A stretch of DNA of 35,517 nucleotides from Chthoniobacterales bacterium (GTDB lineage: Bacteria; Verrucomicrobiota; Verrucomicrobiia; Chthoniobacterales; UBA10450): assembly GCA_013821455.1 (NCBI GenBank), contig JACDGS010000041.1, positions 1 to 35,517 on the forward strand. Direction: 5' to 3'. The notes under the pieces are model-generated. The model did not search any database. It saw nothing but the letters and a program-made list of their open reading frames with translations, and had not been told where the DNA came from. Both the position numbers and the translations under genes were made by a program. Below, piece after piece: positions 25,774 through 33,356 of this stretch; position 1 is the stretch's first letter; each line of letters begins with the position of its first letter.

Positions 25774-25987
25774 TTACGGAGAAGCTTGAGCCGGAGCGGG
25801 CGAGGCGACGATCCTGGCAAAGCGCGGATCGCTCCGGAGCCCATCCCATTGCGGGTAAAGTCGGAGTTCGCCGTAAGTCACGCCGCCGGGGATTTTTGCC
25901 GAGAGCGCGAGTTGCGCGAAGGCCAAATCTTTTTCCCACCCACGCATAGATCATCGCGAGGCTCGGTCCGTCGAGGGAGTTCATCAC
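25774..25987 (-). pseudogene. Decayed C-terminal fragment of a TPR-type protein
   Basis: The minus strand reads SLDGPSLAMIYAWVG in one frame. After a 1-nt shift it continues in the next frame as EKDLAFAQLALSAKIPGGVTYGELRLYPQWDGLRSDPRFARIVAS, ending with TAA at 25774-25776. This matches the typical C-terminus of large TPR-containing kinase or cyclase-like regulators, which have YAWLGEKDxA, PGG-TYG-L and W-LR-DPRF. The break and the missing upstream part show a dead remnant. Together with the absence of a start it explains most of the 400-bp gap between the permease and the Fn3 gene. Confidence 0.65.
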
Positions 25988-26035
25988 GCATCTTCGCCCT
26001 GGGAAATCGAAACGGATTTGGGAGGATTACGGCAT

Positions 26036-26070
26036 AAATTATGCTATAATTTCCATAAGTATCATACTTA
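26036..26070 (+). promoter_or_regulatory. Two adjacent dyads and a TATAAT box in front of the Fn3 gene
   Basis: AAATTAT-GCT-ATAATTT (26036-26052) and TAAGTAT-C-ATACTTA (26056-26070) are two perfect inverted repeats with 7-bp arms, 3 nt apart, directly against the ATG at 26071. A -10-like TATAAT lies at 26045-26050 inside the first dyad. No good -35 box is seen. The AT-rich patch stands out from its G+C-rich surroundings. Two dyads over a promoter suggest operators for a dimeric repressor; alternatively they form mRNA hairpins that limit translation. Confidence 0.5.
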
Positions 26071-27564
26071 ATGCTAATTTTCTCTTTATGGCGGAAGGCC
26101 TTCGCGACTATCTTTTTTGCCGTGGTCGGAGTGACTTTCGCTCAAGCGGGAAGTGTGACCGCAACATGGGACGCGAATCACGAGCCGGACATTGCGGGGT
26201 ATAACCTTTATTACGGCACGACCAGTGGAGTCTATCCGCAAACCTTAAACGTAAGCGGCGTTACGACGACCGCTGTTATTAACGACCTTACGGAGGGAAG
26301 TCAGTACTTCTTTGTCGTTACCGCCTATAACGCAGGCGGGTGGGAAAGCACTCCATCCTTGGAGCAGAGCTTCACCATCCCGGCGCCGACCCCGACGCCA
26401 ACGCCTTCACCTACCGCAACACCGACGCCGACCGAAACTCCTACGCCAACGGCCACACCTACTCCAACCGCGACGCCGACACCTACCCCTTCTGCCACAC
26501 CAACTCCTACAGAGACACCCACACCAACACCCACACCAACACCCACACCAACACCAACACCAACACCAACACCAACACCAACACCAACACCAACACCGAC
26601 CCCGACACTTACTCCGACCCCGACTTCTACTCCCACTGTTACACCACCGCCTACACCTACCCCGAAACCTACTAGGACTCCCTCACCGACTCCTACAGTC
26701 AAACCTTCCCCAACGCCGCGGCCCTCGCCTACTCCAAGGCACACGCCCAGTCCTACCCCTTCTCCGCGTGCCCTTCTGGATGACTCACCGCCGATGACCT
26801 TTCTCAACGTCTCTACCCGCGTCCAAGTGCAGGATGGCGATAACGTTCTGATCGGCGGCTTCATCGTCACCGGCGACAAAGCCAAGAACGTTGCCCTGCG
26901 CGCGATCGGTCCCTCCCTGGTCGCCGCTGGAATCCCTGACGCCTTGACCGATCCAGTGCTCGACCTCTATGACTCGACCGGCACTTTGATTCAGGAAAAC
27001 GACAACTGGACCAGTCTCCCGGCCGAAAGTGTGCCGGAAGGAGTCGCACCAAGCGATCCTCGTGAGTCTCTCATTGTTGCTACGCTAACACCCGGGAATT
27101 ACACCGCGGTTTTGCGGGCGGCCCGAGGTCCTGTAGGTGTAGGTCTCTTCGAACTTTACGATATCGATGCCGGGAATTCGCGAGTTAGTAACATCTCAAC
27201 CCGCGGCGTAGTGGAAGCAGGTGACGGCGCGATGATCGCCGGTTTCATCGTTGGTGGGACCGACGCGACCAAAATCATCGCCCGCGCCCTCGGTCCTTCC
27301 CTGACCGACAACGGCGTCGCCGGAGCCTTGGCCGATCCCATTCTCGAGCTGCGCGATGCAACCGGTTCGCTTATCTTTTCTAACGACAACTGGCGCTCCG
27401 ACCAGGAGCAGGAAATCATAGCGTCGACCATCCCGCCGACAAGTAACAAAGAAGCAGCCATTGTCGCCACCCTTCCACCGGGAGTTTACACTGCCACCGT
27501 GCGCGGGACTGGCGAGACGACCGGCGTCGCTCTGGTAGAAGTCTATAACTTGGGAGCGCCTTAG
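26071..27564 (+). CDS. Secreted Fn3 - Thr/Pro linker - double surface-repeat protein
   Basis: 497 residues. A signal peptide (1-26, ending TFAQA) is followed by a fibronectin type III domain (27-103: [38 protein letters not shown]). A long Thr/Pro linker of about 125 residues comes next. Two copies of a roughly 125-residue module follow, each beginning [21 protein letters not shown] or [21 protein letters not shown] and containing [19 protein letters not shown] and a closing [10 protein letters not shown]. The module is frequent in secreted proteins of Verrucomicrobiota; its function is unknown, perhaps adhesive. The next gene is a paralogue without the linker. Two dyads precede the start. 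The linker contains a hexanucleotide microsatellite. No TCGTTAGGC copy lies inside, but one lies 2 nt after the stop. Confidence 0.88.
   Translation: MLIFSLWRKAFATIFFAVVGVTFAQAGSVTATWDANHEPDIAGYNLYYGTTSGVYPQTLNVSGVTTTAVINDLTEGSQYFFVVTAYNAGGWESTPSLEQSFTIPAPTPTPTPSPTATPTPTETPTPTATPTPTATPTPTPSATPTPTETPTPTPTPTPTPTPTPTPTPTPTPTPTPTPTLTPTPTSTPTVTPPPTPTPKPTRTPSPTPTVKPSPTPRPSPTPRHTPSPTPSPRALLDDSPPMTFLNVSTRVQVQDGDNVLIGGFIVTGDKAKNVALRAIGPSLVAAGIPDALTDPVLDLYDSTGTLIQENDNWTSLPAESVPEGVAPSDPRESLIVATLTPGNYTAVLRAARGPVGVGLFELYDIDAGNSRVSNISTRGVVEAGDGAMIAGFIVGGTDATKIIARALGPSLTDNGVAGALADPILELRDATGSLIFSNDNWRSDQEQEIIASTIPPTSNKEAAIVATLPPGVYTATVRGTGETTGVALVEVYNLGAP
26517..26598 (+). repeat. In-frame ACACCA/ACACCC hexanucleotide microsatellite
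   Basis: About thirteen hexamer units of ACACCA/ACACCC type lie in the Thr/Pro linker of the Fn3 protein, flanked by degenerate versions. Unit length 6 keeps the frame, so slippage would change linker length without breaking the gene. Confidence 0.85.
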
Positions 27565-27581
27565 ACTCGTTAGGCACGAGT
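27565..27581 (+). terminator. Hairpin containing a TCGTTAGGC motif after the first Fn3 gene
   Basis: ACTCGT-TAGGC-ACGAGT forms a perfect 6-bp stem with a 5-nt loop, starting right after the TAG stop (27562-27564). The motif (27567-27575) covers the left arm and the loop. There is no T-run, so termination is uncertain. Confidence 0.45.
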
Positions 27582-27693
27582 TGGTCCGCAAAAAAAGTCG
27601 CTGCTCAGCGATCGGCGGCCTACAGTCACGCAAAAATATTCATTCGCCCGCAAAAAATCGGCACGCGGGCTGCTTCTAGTAATTATATCACTT

Positions 27694-28803
27694 ATGATTC
27701 GTCCTCGCATATCACTCTTCCGCTTCCCCTCCATCGTCCTTGCGCTCTTCCTCTGCGCCGGCTCTGCTTTCGCCGCCGATGTGACCGCTACTTTTTACTG
27801 GGACAAGAATCTCGAACCCGACATTGCCGGCTATCGGCTTCACTATGGGACAATTGAAAATCCCTTCACGGATGTGGTCGACGTCGCGACTAACTCCGCC
27901 AATATCAGCAAGCTTGTGGCGGGCACGACTTACCTCGTCGCCGTCACTGCTTATGATACTGCCGGGGTGGAGAGTGACTACTCCAGTCCTATCGCCTATG
28001 TCGCGACAGCGCTGCCTCCCGGACCTCAACAGGTAACTCTCGAGAACATCTCCAGCCGTATCTCCGTTCAGGATGGTGACAACGTCATGATTGGTGGCTT
28101 CATCGTGCAAGGAAGCACCCCGAAAACCCTGGCCCTCCGCGCGCTTGGTCCTTCCCTCGCGAATGCAGGTGTCACAGACGTTCTGTCGGATCCTGTCCTC
28201 GATCTTCGCGATGCCACAGGCGCACTTATCGCGACTAACGACAGTTGGAATGAAGCCGACGCGCAAAGTCTCAGTGCCTTTGGTCTCGCGCCGACCGACA
28301 GCCGGGAAGCGGCGCTAATCGTGACGCTACCAGCCGGAACCTACAGCGCGGTTGTGCATGGCAAAGGCTCCCACCGCGGGGTAGCCCTTTTTGAGCTTTA
28401 TAACCTGGATCACACCCAGGGAAGTGTGGCTAATATTTCGACCCGCGGGCTGGTGCAGACAGGCGACCAAGTCATGATTGGCGGCTTCATTGTCGGGGGA
28501 ACGACGCCAACCAAAGTGATTGTGCGCGCGATAGGACCTTCCCTTGTGGCCGCAGGAGTTCCTGATGCTCTGCTCGATCCAACAATCGAGCTCTACGATA
28601 GCGAAGGAACGCTTCTTGACGCGAACGACAACTGGCGATCAGACCAGGCCACCGCCATCGTCGCTTCCACGATCCCGCCGACGGACGACCGCGAGGCGGC
28701 CATTGTGCGGACGCTCGTGCCCGGCGCCTATTCGGCCATCGTGCGTGGAGCCAATAACACTACCGGCGTAGCGCTTTTCGAGGCCTATTCGCTCGCGCAA
28801 TAG
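27694..28803 (+). CDS. Secreted Fn3 - double surface-repeat protein (paralogue of 26071-27564)
   Basis: 369 residues. The signal peptide ends AGSAFA (about 28). The Fn3 domain (29-110) reads VTATFYWDKNLEPDIAGYRLHYGT and YLVAVTAYDTAGVESDYSSP. It is followed directly by two surface modules: NISSRISVQDGDNVMIGGFIVQG and NISTRGLVQTGDQVMIGGFIVGG, both with RALGPSL or RAIGPSL, NDxW and GVALFEL/GVALFEA. It is the same architecture as the upstream gene minus the Thr/Pro linker, so the pair arose by tandem duplication with later linker gain or loss. The 129-bp gap before it holds the motif hairpin and an AT-rich patch (TAATTATATCACTT) abutting the ATG that may be its promoter. A motif copy follows 17 nt after the stop. 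Confidence 0.87.
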   Translation: MIRPRISLFRFPSIVLALFLCAGSAFAADVTATFYWDKNLEPDIAGYRLHYGTIENPFTDVVDVATNSANISKLVAGTTYLVAVTAYDTAGVESDYSSPIAYVATALPPGPQQVTLENISSRISVQDGDNVMIGGFIVQGSTPKTLALRALGPSLANAGVTDVLSDPVLDLRDATGALIATNDSWNEADAQSLSAFGLAPTDSREAALIVTLPAGTYSAVVHGKGSHRGVALFELYNLDHTQGSVANISTRGLVQTGDQVMIGGFIVGGTTPTKVIVRAIGPSLVAAGVPDALLDPTIELYDSEGTLLDANDNWRSDQATAIVASTIPPTDDREAAIVRTLVPGAYSAIVRGANNTTGVALFEAYSLAQ

Positions 28804-28809
28804 GCCTCA

Positions 28810-28830
28810 CAGTCCTTTACTCGTTAGGCT
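28810..28830 (+). repeat. Extended 21-bp copy of the TCGTTAGGC repeat
   Basis: The 21 bp here are identical to 34050-34070: C followed by AGTCCTTTAC and TCGTTAGGCT. Both lie just after a TAG stop codon. The match shows that some intergenic copies share more than the 9-bp core. Confidence 0.9.
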
Positions 28831-28863
28831 GGGAGACAGATCGCACTAGCGCATCAAAAGCAT

Positions 28864-28974
28864 GTCATCCCGTGCGGAGCGAGGGACCTCGCATGCGTTT
28901 CTCGGCTTTGATTTCAGGGAGGACCGAATCCCGCTTGTGAGGTCCTTCGCCGCGCTTCGCCGGCTCAGGATGAC
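28864..28974. repeat. REP-like long inverted repeat, copy D (inverse of copy A)
   Basis: It begins GTCATCCCGTGCGGAGCG and AGGGACCTCGC, and ends GAGGTCCTTCGCCGCGC then CGGCTCAGGATGAC. Its two arms match copy A (4716-4828) in reversed order with few changes, so the same element is inserted in the opposite orientation. It lies between the convergent Fn3 and GNAT-aminotransferase genes and may terminate both. Confidence 0.85.
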
Positions 28975-28990
28975 AATGGCATTTTCAAGT

Positions 28991-30748
28991 TCACTCTTGA
29001 GCGAGTAGGTCAGTAATAATCTCGAGCATGCGCGAGTTAGTCGCGCCATCTTTGACCGCAAGGCGGATTGCTCGCTCTCCCATTCCCGCGCCCATCGTCG
29101 CGGCGTCCCGCAAATAGAGATGCTTCTCCTGGCAGGCGCGGATAAGACTGGCGGCGTCCGGTCCATGGTCGGGCAAATGACAAAGAAGGAAGTTAGCCGC
29201 CCCGTGAATAACATCCCAACCCAGCGCTTCTAACTTATTTGCAAGGTCATCGCGCAGCTTATGAGTCTCCTCATAACGTTCCTGATAGTAAGAAGGATCG
29301 TGTAAGGCTTCCACCGCAGCGGCCTGCGCTGGCAGGTTAACTACCCAGGGAGGAGTTATAGTTCTTAACTCTTCCAGTTGGTGTTGACCCGCGCAGAGGT
29401 AAGCGACACGCGCGCCACTTAGAGCGTAAGTCTTAGACATGGATTTGCACACCAGGACATTCTCGCTTCGCGCCGCGAACTGCTCTAGTGACTGCTCGGC
29501 GCCTACATATTCAAGGTAGGTCTCGTCGACCCAGACCCGCGTTTGTTGTGGGACCCTTCTTAGGACTGCCTCTAACTCGTCTCGTCCCAGATATTGTCCG
29601 GTAGGACTGTTGGGATTAACCAGGACGACAAGGTCGTATCCATCCTGTAATGCAACCTCCAGCCGTTCGAGCGACACCTTGTAGTTATCCGCGCGCGAGA
29701 GACTGAGACGGTCGAGCGTGCAGCCGATAACGTTCTCCAGGACGTGTGCGTATTCGCCATAAGTTGGATCAAGCACCAGCGCGTGCGAAGCCGGAGTAAG
29801 CCATTGGCGCAGCACACGGAAAATCAGATCGGAAGAGCCCGCGCCCGGGAGAATGTTGGCCGGCTCTACGCCGCGCACTTCTGCGATGACTTCAATCAGT
29901 CCGGCGCAATCGGCCGGTGGCGAAGTCTGCAAAAGCCAGGGCAAGTGCCGCTCGAGAACGGCGAGAGCTTTGGGCGAAGGTGGAAACCATGCGTCCAGCA
30001 CATCGGCGTTAATGACGTCCGCGCGATCCTCCAAGCTATCGAACCTTTCGCCGATTGCTTTGAAGAAAGAGCCGCCGTGAAAGCAGGCAGTCGATTTGCA
30101 AAATGGGAAGTGGAGCTTCCAATCAGTCTTCTCCGCCAGTCGTTCGACAATCTTCGGGTAGCTATCTAAACGCTCACGCAACGCGGGCAGGCTCGCGTGC
30201 AAGAGTTCATAAGTCACCATGCCCGATTGACCTTCCATTCCTGTTCTGGCTAACCCTACCTTGAGATACAGATCGAGTATCTCCCGGCGTCCTAGCACCA
30301 TAATACGATCGCCGCCGTGAGACTCCACCCAACGGAAGGCGGCATACATGAGTAAGGCCGCCAGATCACTGCCGCGTTGCGCCTTGAGCACACTTAGTAA
30401 CCGCACTTCGTAAAGATAGCGGTTAACCGGAAAGGGCAGCGCGGTTCGCGCGAAGTATTTGTCGATGGAATAACTCTCACCTGGCGGAGTAATGCTGATA
30501 AACCCACCTAACTCGCCTTCGCTTCTGGCAATGACGAAGATATTTCGATCGTCAAGAGAATCGCTTAAGCAGCCTAAGTCATTAACTGGATGCTGCTGCA
30601 GCTCGCGCGCATAAATGTGATGACGCGCTCGGTATATCTCTGCGCGATCCCGCGAGGTGGCGAGCGAGATAGTGATGGGACGCAGCGCGATTCGCTTTCG
30701 GTGAGTAAGCGCGTTCTTAGAAAAGCGCGCAGCGATTTGCATGGACAA
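28991..30748 (-). CDS. Fusion of GNAT-like (acyl-homoserine-lactone-synthase-like) acyltransferase and class I/II aminotransferase
   Basis: 585 residues. About 25-200 form an acyltransferase of the GNAT/AHL-synthase/FeeM style: SRDRAEIYRARHHIYARELQ, an Asp-rich LSDSLDDRNIFVIARSEGELGGF, YEVRLLSVLKAQRGSDLAALLMYAAFRW, then DLYLKVGLARTG. From about 240 onward there is a fold-type I PLP enzyme resembling HisC/CobD: ILPGAGSSDLIFRVLRQWL, VLDPTYGEYAHV, VLVNPNSPTGQYLGRDEL, VWVDETYLEY and the PLP lysine K439 in SMSKTYALSGARVAYL. The inferred activity is making an amine and acylating it, or acylating an amino acid; the product is unknown. It lies 119 nt downstream of carbonic anhydrase on the same strand. 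It has no TCGTTAGGC copy. Confidence 0.8.
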   Translation of the reverse strand: MSMQIAARFSKNALTHRKRIALRPITISLATSRDRAEIYRARHHIYARELQQHPVNDLGCLSDSLDDRNIFVIARSEGELGGFISITPPGESYSIDKYFARTALPFPVNRYLYEVRLLSVLKAQRGSDLAALLMYAAFRWVESHGGDRIMVLGRREILDLYLKVGLARTGMEGQSGMVTYELLHASLPALRERLDSYPKIVERLAEKTDWKLHFPFCKSTACFHGGSFFKAIGERFDSLEDRADVINADVLDAWFPPSPKALAVLERHLPWLLQTSPPADCAGLIEVIAEVRGVEPANILPGAGSSDLIFRVLRQWLTPASHALVLDPTYGEYAHVLENVIGCTLDRLSLSRADNYKVSLERLEVALQDGYDLVVLVNPNSPTGQYLGRDELEAVLRRVPQQTRVWVDETYLEYVGAEQSLEQFAARSENVLVCKSMSKTYALSGARVAYLCAGQHQLEELRTITPPWVVNLPAQAAAVEALHDPSYYQERYEETHKLRDDLANKLEALGWDVIHGAANFLLCHLPDHGPDAASLIRACQEKHLYLRDAATMGAGMGERAIRLAVKDGATNSRMLEIITDLLAQE

Positions 30749-30867
30749 ATCTTAAACGAGGCCGGCTTGTTCCCTGCATCGAAAATCTTTGCGTGAACAT
30801 TACCTCACTCGATCATTGCCTTCTGGCCACGCGCGGTTGGATGGAGAGCAAAGAACGAGCGCGTCGA

Positions 30868-31521
30868 TTATAGCGCTCCGGATAATTCCGCGATAGCCTT
30901 CTCATAAGTGGAGAAGCTGCCGTCGAAAGTTTCCGAAGTGATATGCAGATCTCTGAGAAGGCCATCCTTTAGACCATAAATCCATCCATGCACCGCTAGT
31001 TCCTGGCCACGTTCCCAAGCGTCCTGCGCGATCGTAGTCTGGCAGACATTCGCTACTTGTTCGATGACATTCAGTTCGCAAAGAAGGTTACTCGCTTCTA
31101 ACTCGTTCCCCGCGCGCGTGAGGATAGCGAGATGTTTTTGCCGGATATCCTGAACATGGCGCAACCAGTTATCACTTAGCCCTAGTCTTTCGCCGCGCAG
31201 AGCCGCCTGCACGCCGCTACAACCGTAGTGTCCGCAGACGATGATATGAGGCACTTTCAACAGATCGACTGCGAATTGCATCACAGATAGACAGTTAAGG
31301 TCGGTGTGGACGACGAGGTTGGCGATGTTGCGATGGACAAAGACTTCGCCCGGAAGCAGACCTACAATTTGATTGGCCGGCACACGGCTATCCGAGCAGC
31401 CGATCCAGAGATAACTCGGTGCCTGCTGTCCGGATAACTTAACAAAAAAGTCCGGCTCCGAACGGCGGATATCTTCCGCCCACGTCTTATTCCTCGCGAA
31501 GAGGTGTTCCAACCCAGCCAT
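30868..31521 (-). CDS. can: Beta-class carbonic anhydrase
   Basis: 217 residues. It converts CO2 and bicarbonate in the cytoplasm. The zinc ligands and catalytic dyad fall at the same positions as in E. coli Can: C42 and D44 with R46 in WIGCSDSRVP, then H98 and C101 in VCGHYGCSGV. PGEVFVHRNIANLV and VHGWIYGLKDGLL are also typical. It starts 13 nt after the end of the BNR/dockerin gene and precedes the GNAT-aminotransferase fusion by 119 nt, all on the minus strand. Supplying bicarbonate to a carboxylation step is the usual role; a link with the fusion gene is only positional. No motif copy is present. Confidence 0.95.
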   Translation of the reverse strand: MAGLEHLFARNKTWAEDIRRSEPDFFVKLSGQQAPSYLWIGCSDSRVPANQIVGLLPGEVFVHRNIANLVVHTDLNCLSVMQFAVDLLKVPHIIVCGHYGCSGVQAALRGERLGLSDNWLRHVQDIRQKHLAILTRAGNELEASNLLCELNVIEQVANVCQTTIAQDAWERGQELAVHGWIYGLKDGLLRDLHITSETFDGSFSTYEKAIAELSGAL

Positions 31522-31534
31522 AAAAGAAGAGTTC

Positions 31535-33019
31535 CTACCGCAGTCTGCTGCCGATCTTTAGTTGAATCGGGCTAAGATCCAATTCGTCGATCTCGCCATT
31601 TACATTTACGTCTTCACGGAAGTTACTGCTATCGGTGTGTTCTCCAAGGTCTTCTACGGCTTGATCCAAGTCCGCCTCGTCCACGAAGCCGTCGGCATTT
31701 ACGTCGCCGAGTAACAGTCCCATGGTGACGGATGTCGTTAGGCTATTACCTTGATCGTCTGTGGTCCCTTGCAGAGTTAGCGTTATATAATGGCTATTAC
31801 ATGTCGTCCCGAAGTAAGTCGCCAGCACTTGCTTAGAGTTATCTGGGTTGATGATAGCTCCGGTCGTACGCCCGCAGGAAACGCTGAAGTCTCCCGCGGC
31901 CGTGACTGGATGGTTGAAGGTAAAGAGGAGCGTGAAAGGTCGTCTATTAGCGACGCGGCATTCGATCCCCGGAGGACCGCTAAGTGGCAGTGCTATCTCG
32001 AAAGGTCCTTTACGCGAAGCGGCCGAGACCAAGGCGAAGCTATCCGCTTCCCCACCGTTCGTTGTGCGCAGAATAGTGCCGGATCGACCTACTGCTACTC
32101 CCGTGAGTGCGTCGCTCTGGAAGTGCACAGCAAAGAGATCCGACGAAATGCCACTTGTCTGAGGGTTAAAGGTAACTCCCTGGTCGCTTGACTTAAGAAT
32201 CGCCCCACCAAGACCTACTACCCAGCCCGCTTCCGGTTTTGGGAAAGCTATCCCTTCCAAGGCTTGCGGGAAGATGATGGAACTCCAATCCACCGCGCCA
32301 TTAATCGTTCGTGCGATGGCGCCAGTGAAGTCGAACAAAGCAGCCGAAGTAATCCCAGTCGCCGAGTCGAAGAAATAGACATCGTCGCAGGTTCCTTCAT
32401 TCCCGTTGAAGTAGAAGTCATGGAAGGTCCAGTTAACTCCGCCATTCACGGTCACTCCGACGAAGCCTTGGAAGATGGAGTTCTGTCCGGCAACAAAACC
32501 CAGAGTAGGACTTAGCATCTGCGCGCCGAAAAAGCCGCCGCCAAAGAAGCCTTTTTGCGAGACGTGCCAGCTAGCTCCTGAGTCAGTCGAGTAAAGGATG
32601 TCCTGGGAAGTGCCGCCGCAAATCCCGTTCGCGCCGCTAAAGGAAACGGAGCGCAGACTATCTCGCACGCCACTGGTGACACTTAGCCAGGTCGTGCCAC
32701 CGTCGGTTGTGCGCAGGATTAGACCATTGTCACCGACAGTGACTGCCTCGGAGTCGTTGAAGACATATAAACCGTGCAAGGTTTGGGTCGTGCCGGAAGT
32801 GAGTGTCATCCAGGTCGCGCCGCTATCCCCGGTCTTGAGAATGGTTCCAGCGTCTCCTGCGGCATAGCCAACTCCGGAGTCGAGAAGCTGGACGCCGTTT
32901 AAGTTATTCGTCGTCCCGGAACTAACGGGCGCCCACTGCGCTCTTAGTCCCGCGACGGAGAGGAAGGAAACGAACAGCGTGGCGAGAAATTTTATCTTCG
33001 TCATCGGAGAATTGTTCAT
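31535..33019 (-). CDS. Secreted Ycf48/BNR-repeat beta-propeller protein with dockerin-like end
   Basis: 494 residues. A signal peptide (about 1-27, FLATLFVSFLSVAGLRA) is followed by repeated propeller blades with the pattern VGYAAGDAGTILKTGDSGATWM, AVTVGDNGLILRTTDGGTTWL and GVAVGRSGTILRTTNGG, typical of the Ycf48/BNR family. A beta-sandwich region (about 335-435) follows. The C-terminus has two EF-hand-like repeats, LLGDVNADGFVDEADL and DVNVNGEIDELDL, as in type I dockerins that bind calcium. It is predicted to be extracellular. A partner cohesin is not in the window. The sole motif copy (31735) encodes S-L-T. ATG at 33004 (MTKIKF) is an alternative start. Confidence 0.85.
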   Translation of the reverse strand: MNNSPMTKIKFLATLFVSFLSVAGLRAQWAPVSSGTTNNLNGVQLLDSGVGYAAGDAGTILKTGDSGATWMTLTSGTTQTLHGLYVFNDSEAVTVGDNGLILRTTDGGTTWLSVTSGVRDSLRSVSFSGANGICGGTSQDILYSTDSGASWHVSQKGFFGGGFFGAQMLSPTLGFVAGQNSIFQGFVGVTVNGGVNWTFHDFYFNGNEGTCDDVYFFDSATGITSAALFDFTGAIARTINGAVDWSSIIFPQALEGIAFPKPEAGWVVGLGGAILKSSDQGVTFNPQTSGISSDLFAVHFQSDALTGVAVGRSGTILRTTNGGEADSFALVSAASRKGPFEIALPLSGPPGIECRVANRRPFTLLFTFNHPVTAAGDFSVSCGRTTGAIINPDNSKQVLATYFGTTCNSHYITLTLQGTTDDQGNSLTTSVTMGLLLGDVNADGFVDEADLDQAVEDLGEHTDSSNFREDVNVNGEIDELDLSPIQLKIGSRLR

Positions 33020-33052
33020 CGCTCCAATCCTGCACGTCGCGGCGGTGAAGAA

Positions 33053-33250
33053 TCAAGCCGAATCCCTTGAGCGACGCGTGTCGCGCCGCGCCACGAGTAA
33101 GCCCCAAAGACACAGGCCTGCCGCTACCGCGGTGATCGAAACAAAGAATGGATCCCGCGCCAGCCGCGCATCCTCGAAAAAAATCCGCCAGAGATGAGCG
33201 AGTGTTAGAAGCCCGAAAATTATTCCCGTGGTGATAACGTAGACCTTCAT
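33053..33250 (-). CDS. Small two-helix membrane protein
   Basis: 65 residues from ATG (complement of 33248-33250): MKVYVITTGIIFGLLTLAHL, then WRIFFEDARLARDPFFV and a second helix SITAVAAGLCLWGLL, ending in a basic tail RRDTRRSRDSA. A longer in-frame extension to 33409 overlaps the divergent phosphatase gene and lacks protein-like sequence, so the short start is preferred. Proteins of this pattern (LLTLAHLWR...DPFF) occur as conserved hypotheticals in several phyla; the function is unknown. It is 33 nt upstream of the BNR gene on the same strand. Confidence 0.65.
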   Translation of the reverse strand: MKVYVITTGIIFGLLTLAHLWRIFFEDARLARDPFFVSITAVAAGLCLWGLLVARRDTRRSRDSA

Positions 33251-33356
33251 GGGTTGCTTCTGCACTTTCACCGGAGAAGGCGCAATCCTATTCCTATCTT
33301 CGCGGGCGGCGGGCCGGAAATAGGAGTTCCCCTTCTTCCGCGCGCGGTTAACGTCG

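Noticed and set aside
26517-26598. Short regular repeats that might suggest a CRISPR array
   Set aside because: Units are 6 bp without spacers and lie inside a coding linker.
26325-26885. Gly/Val-repeat reading frame on the minus strand, and an Asn/Thr-His-rich frame on the plus strand
   Set aside because: Both are shadows of the hexanucleotide microsatellite coding the Thr/Pro linker.
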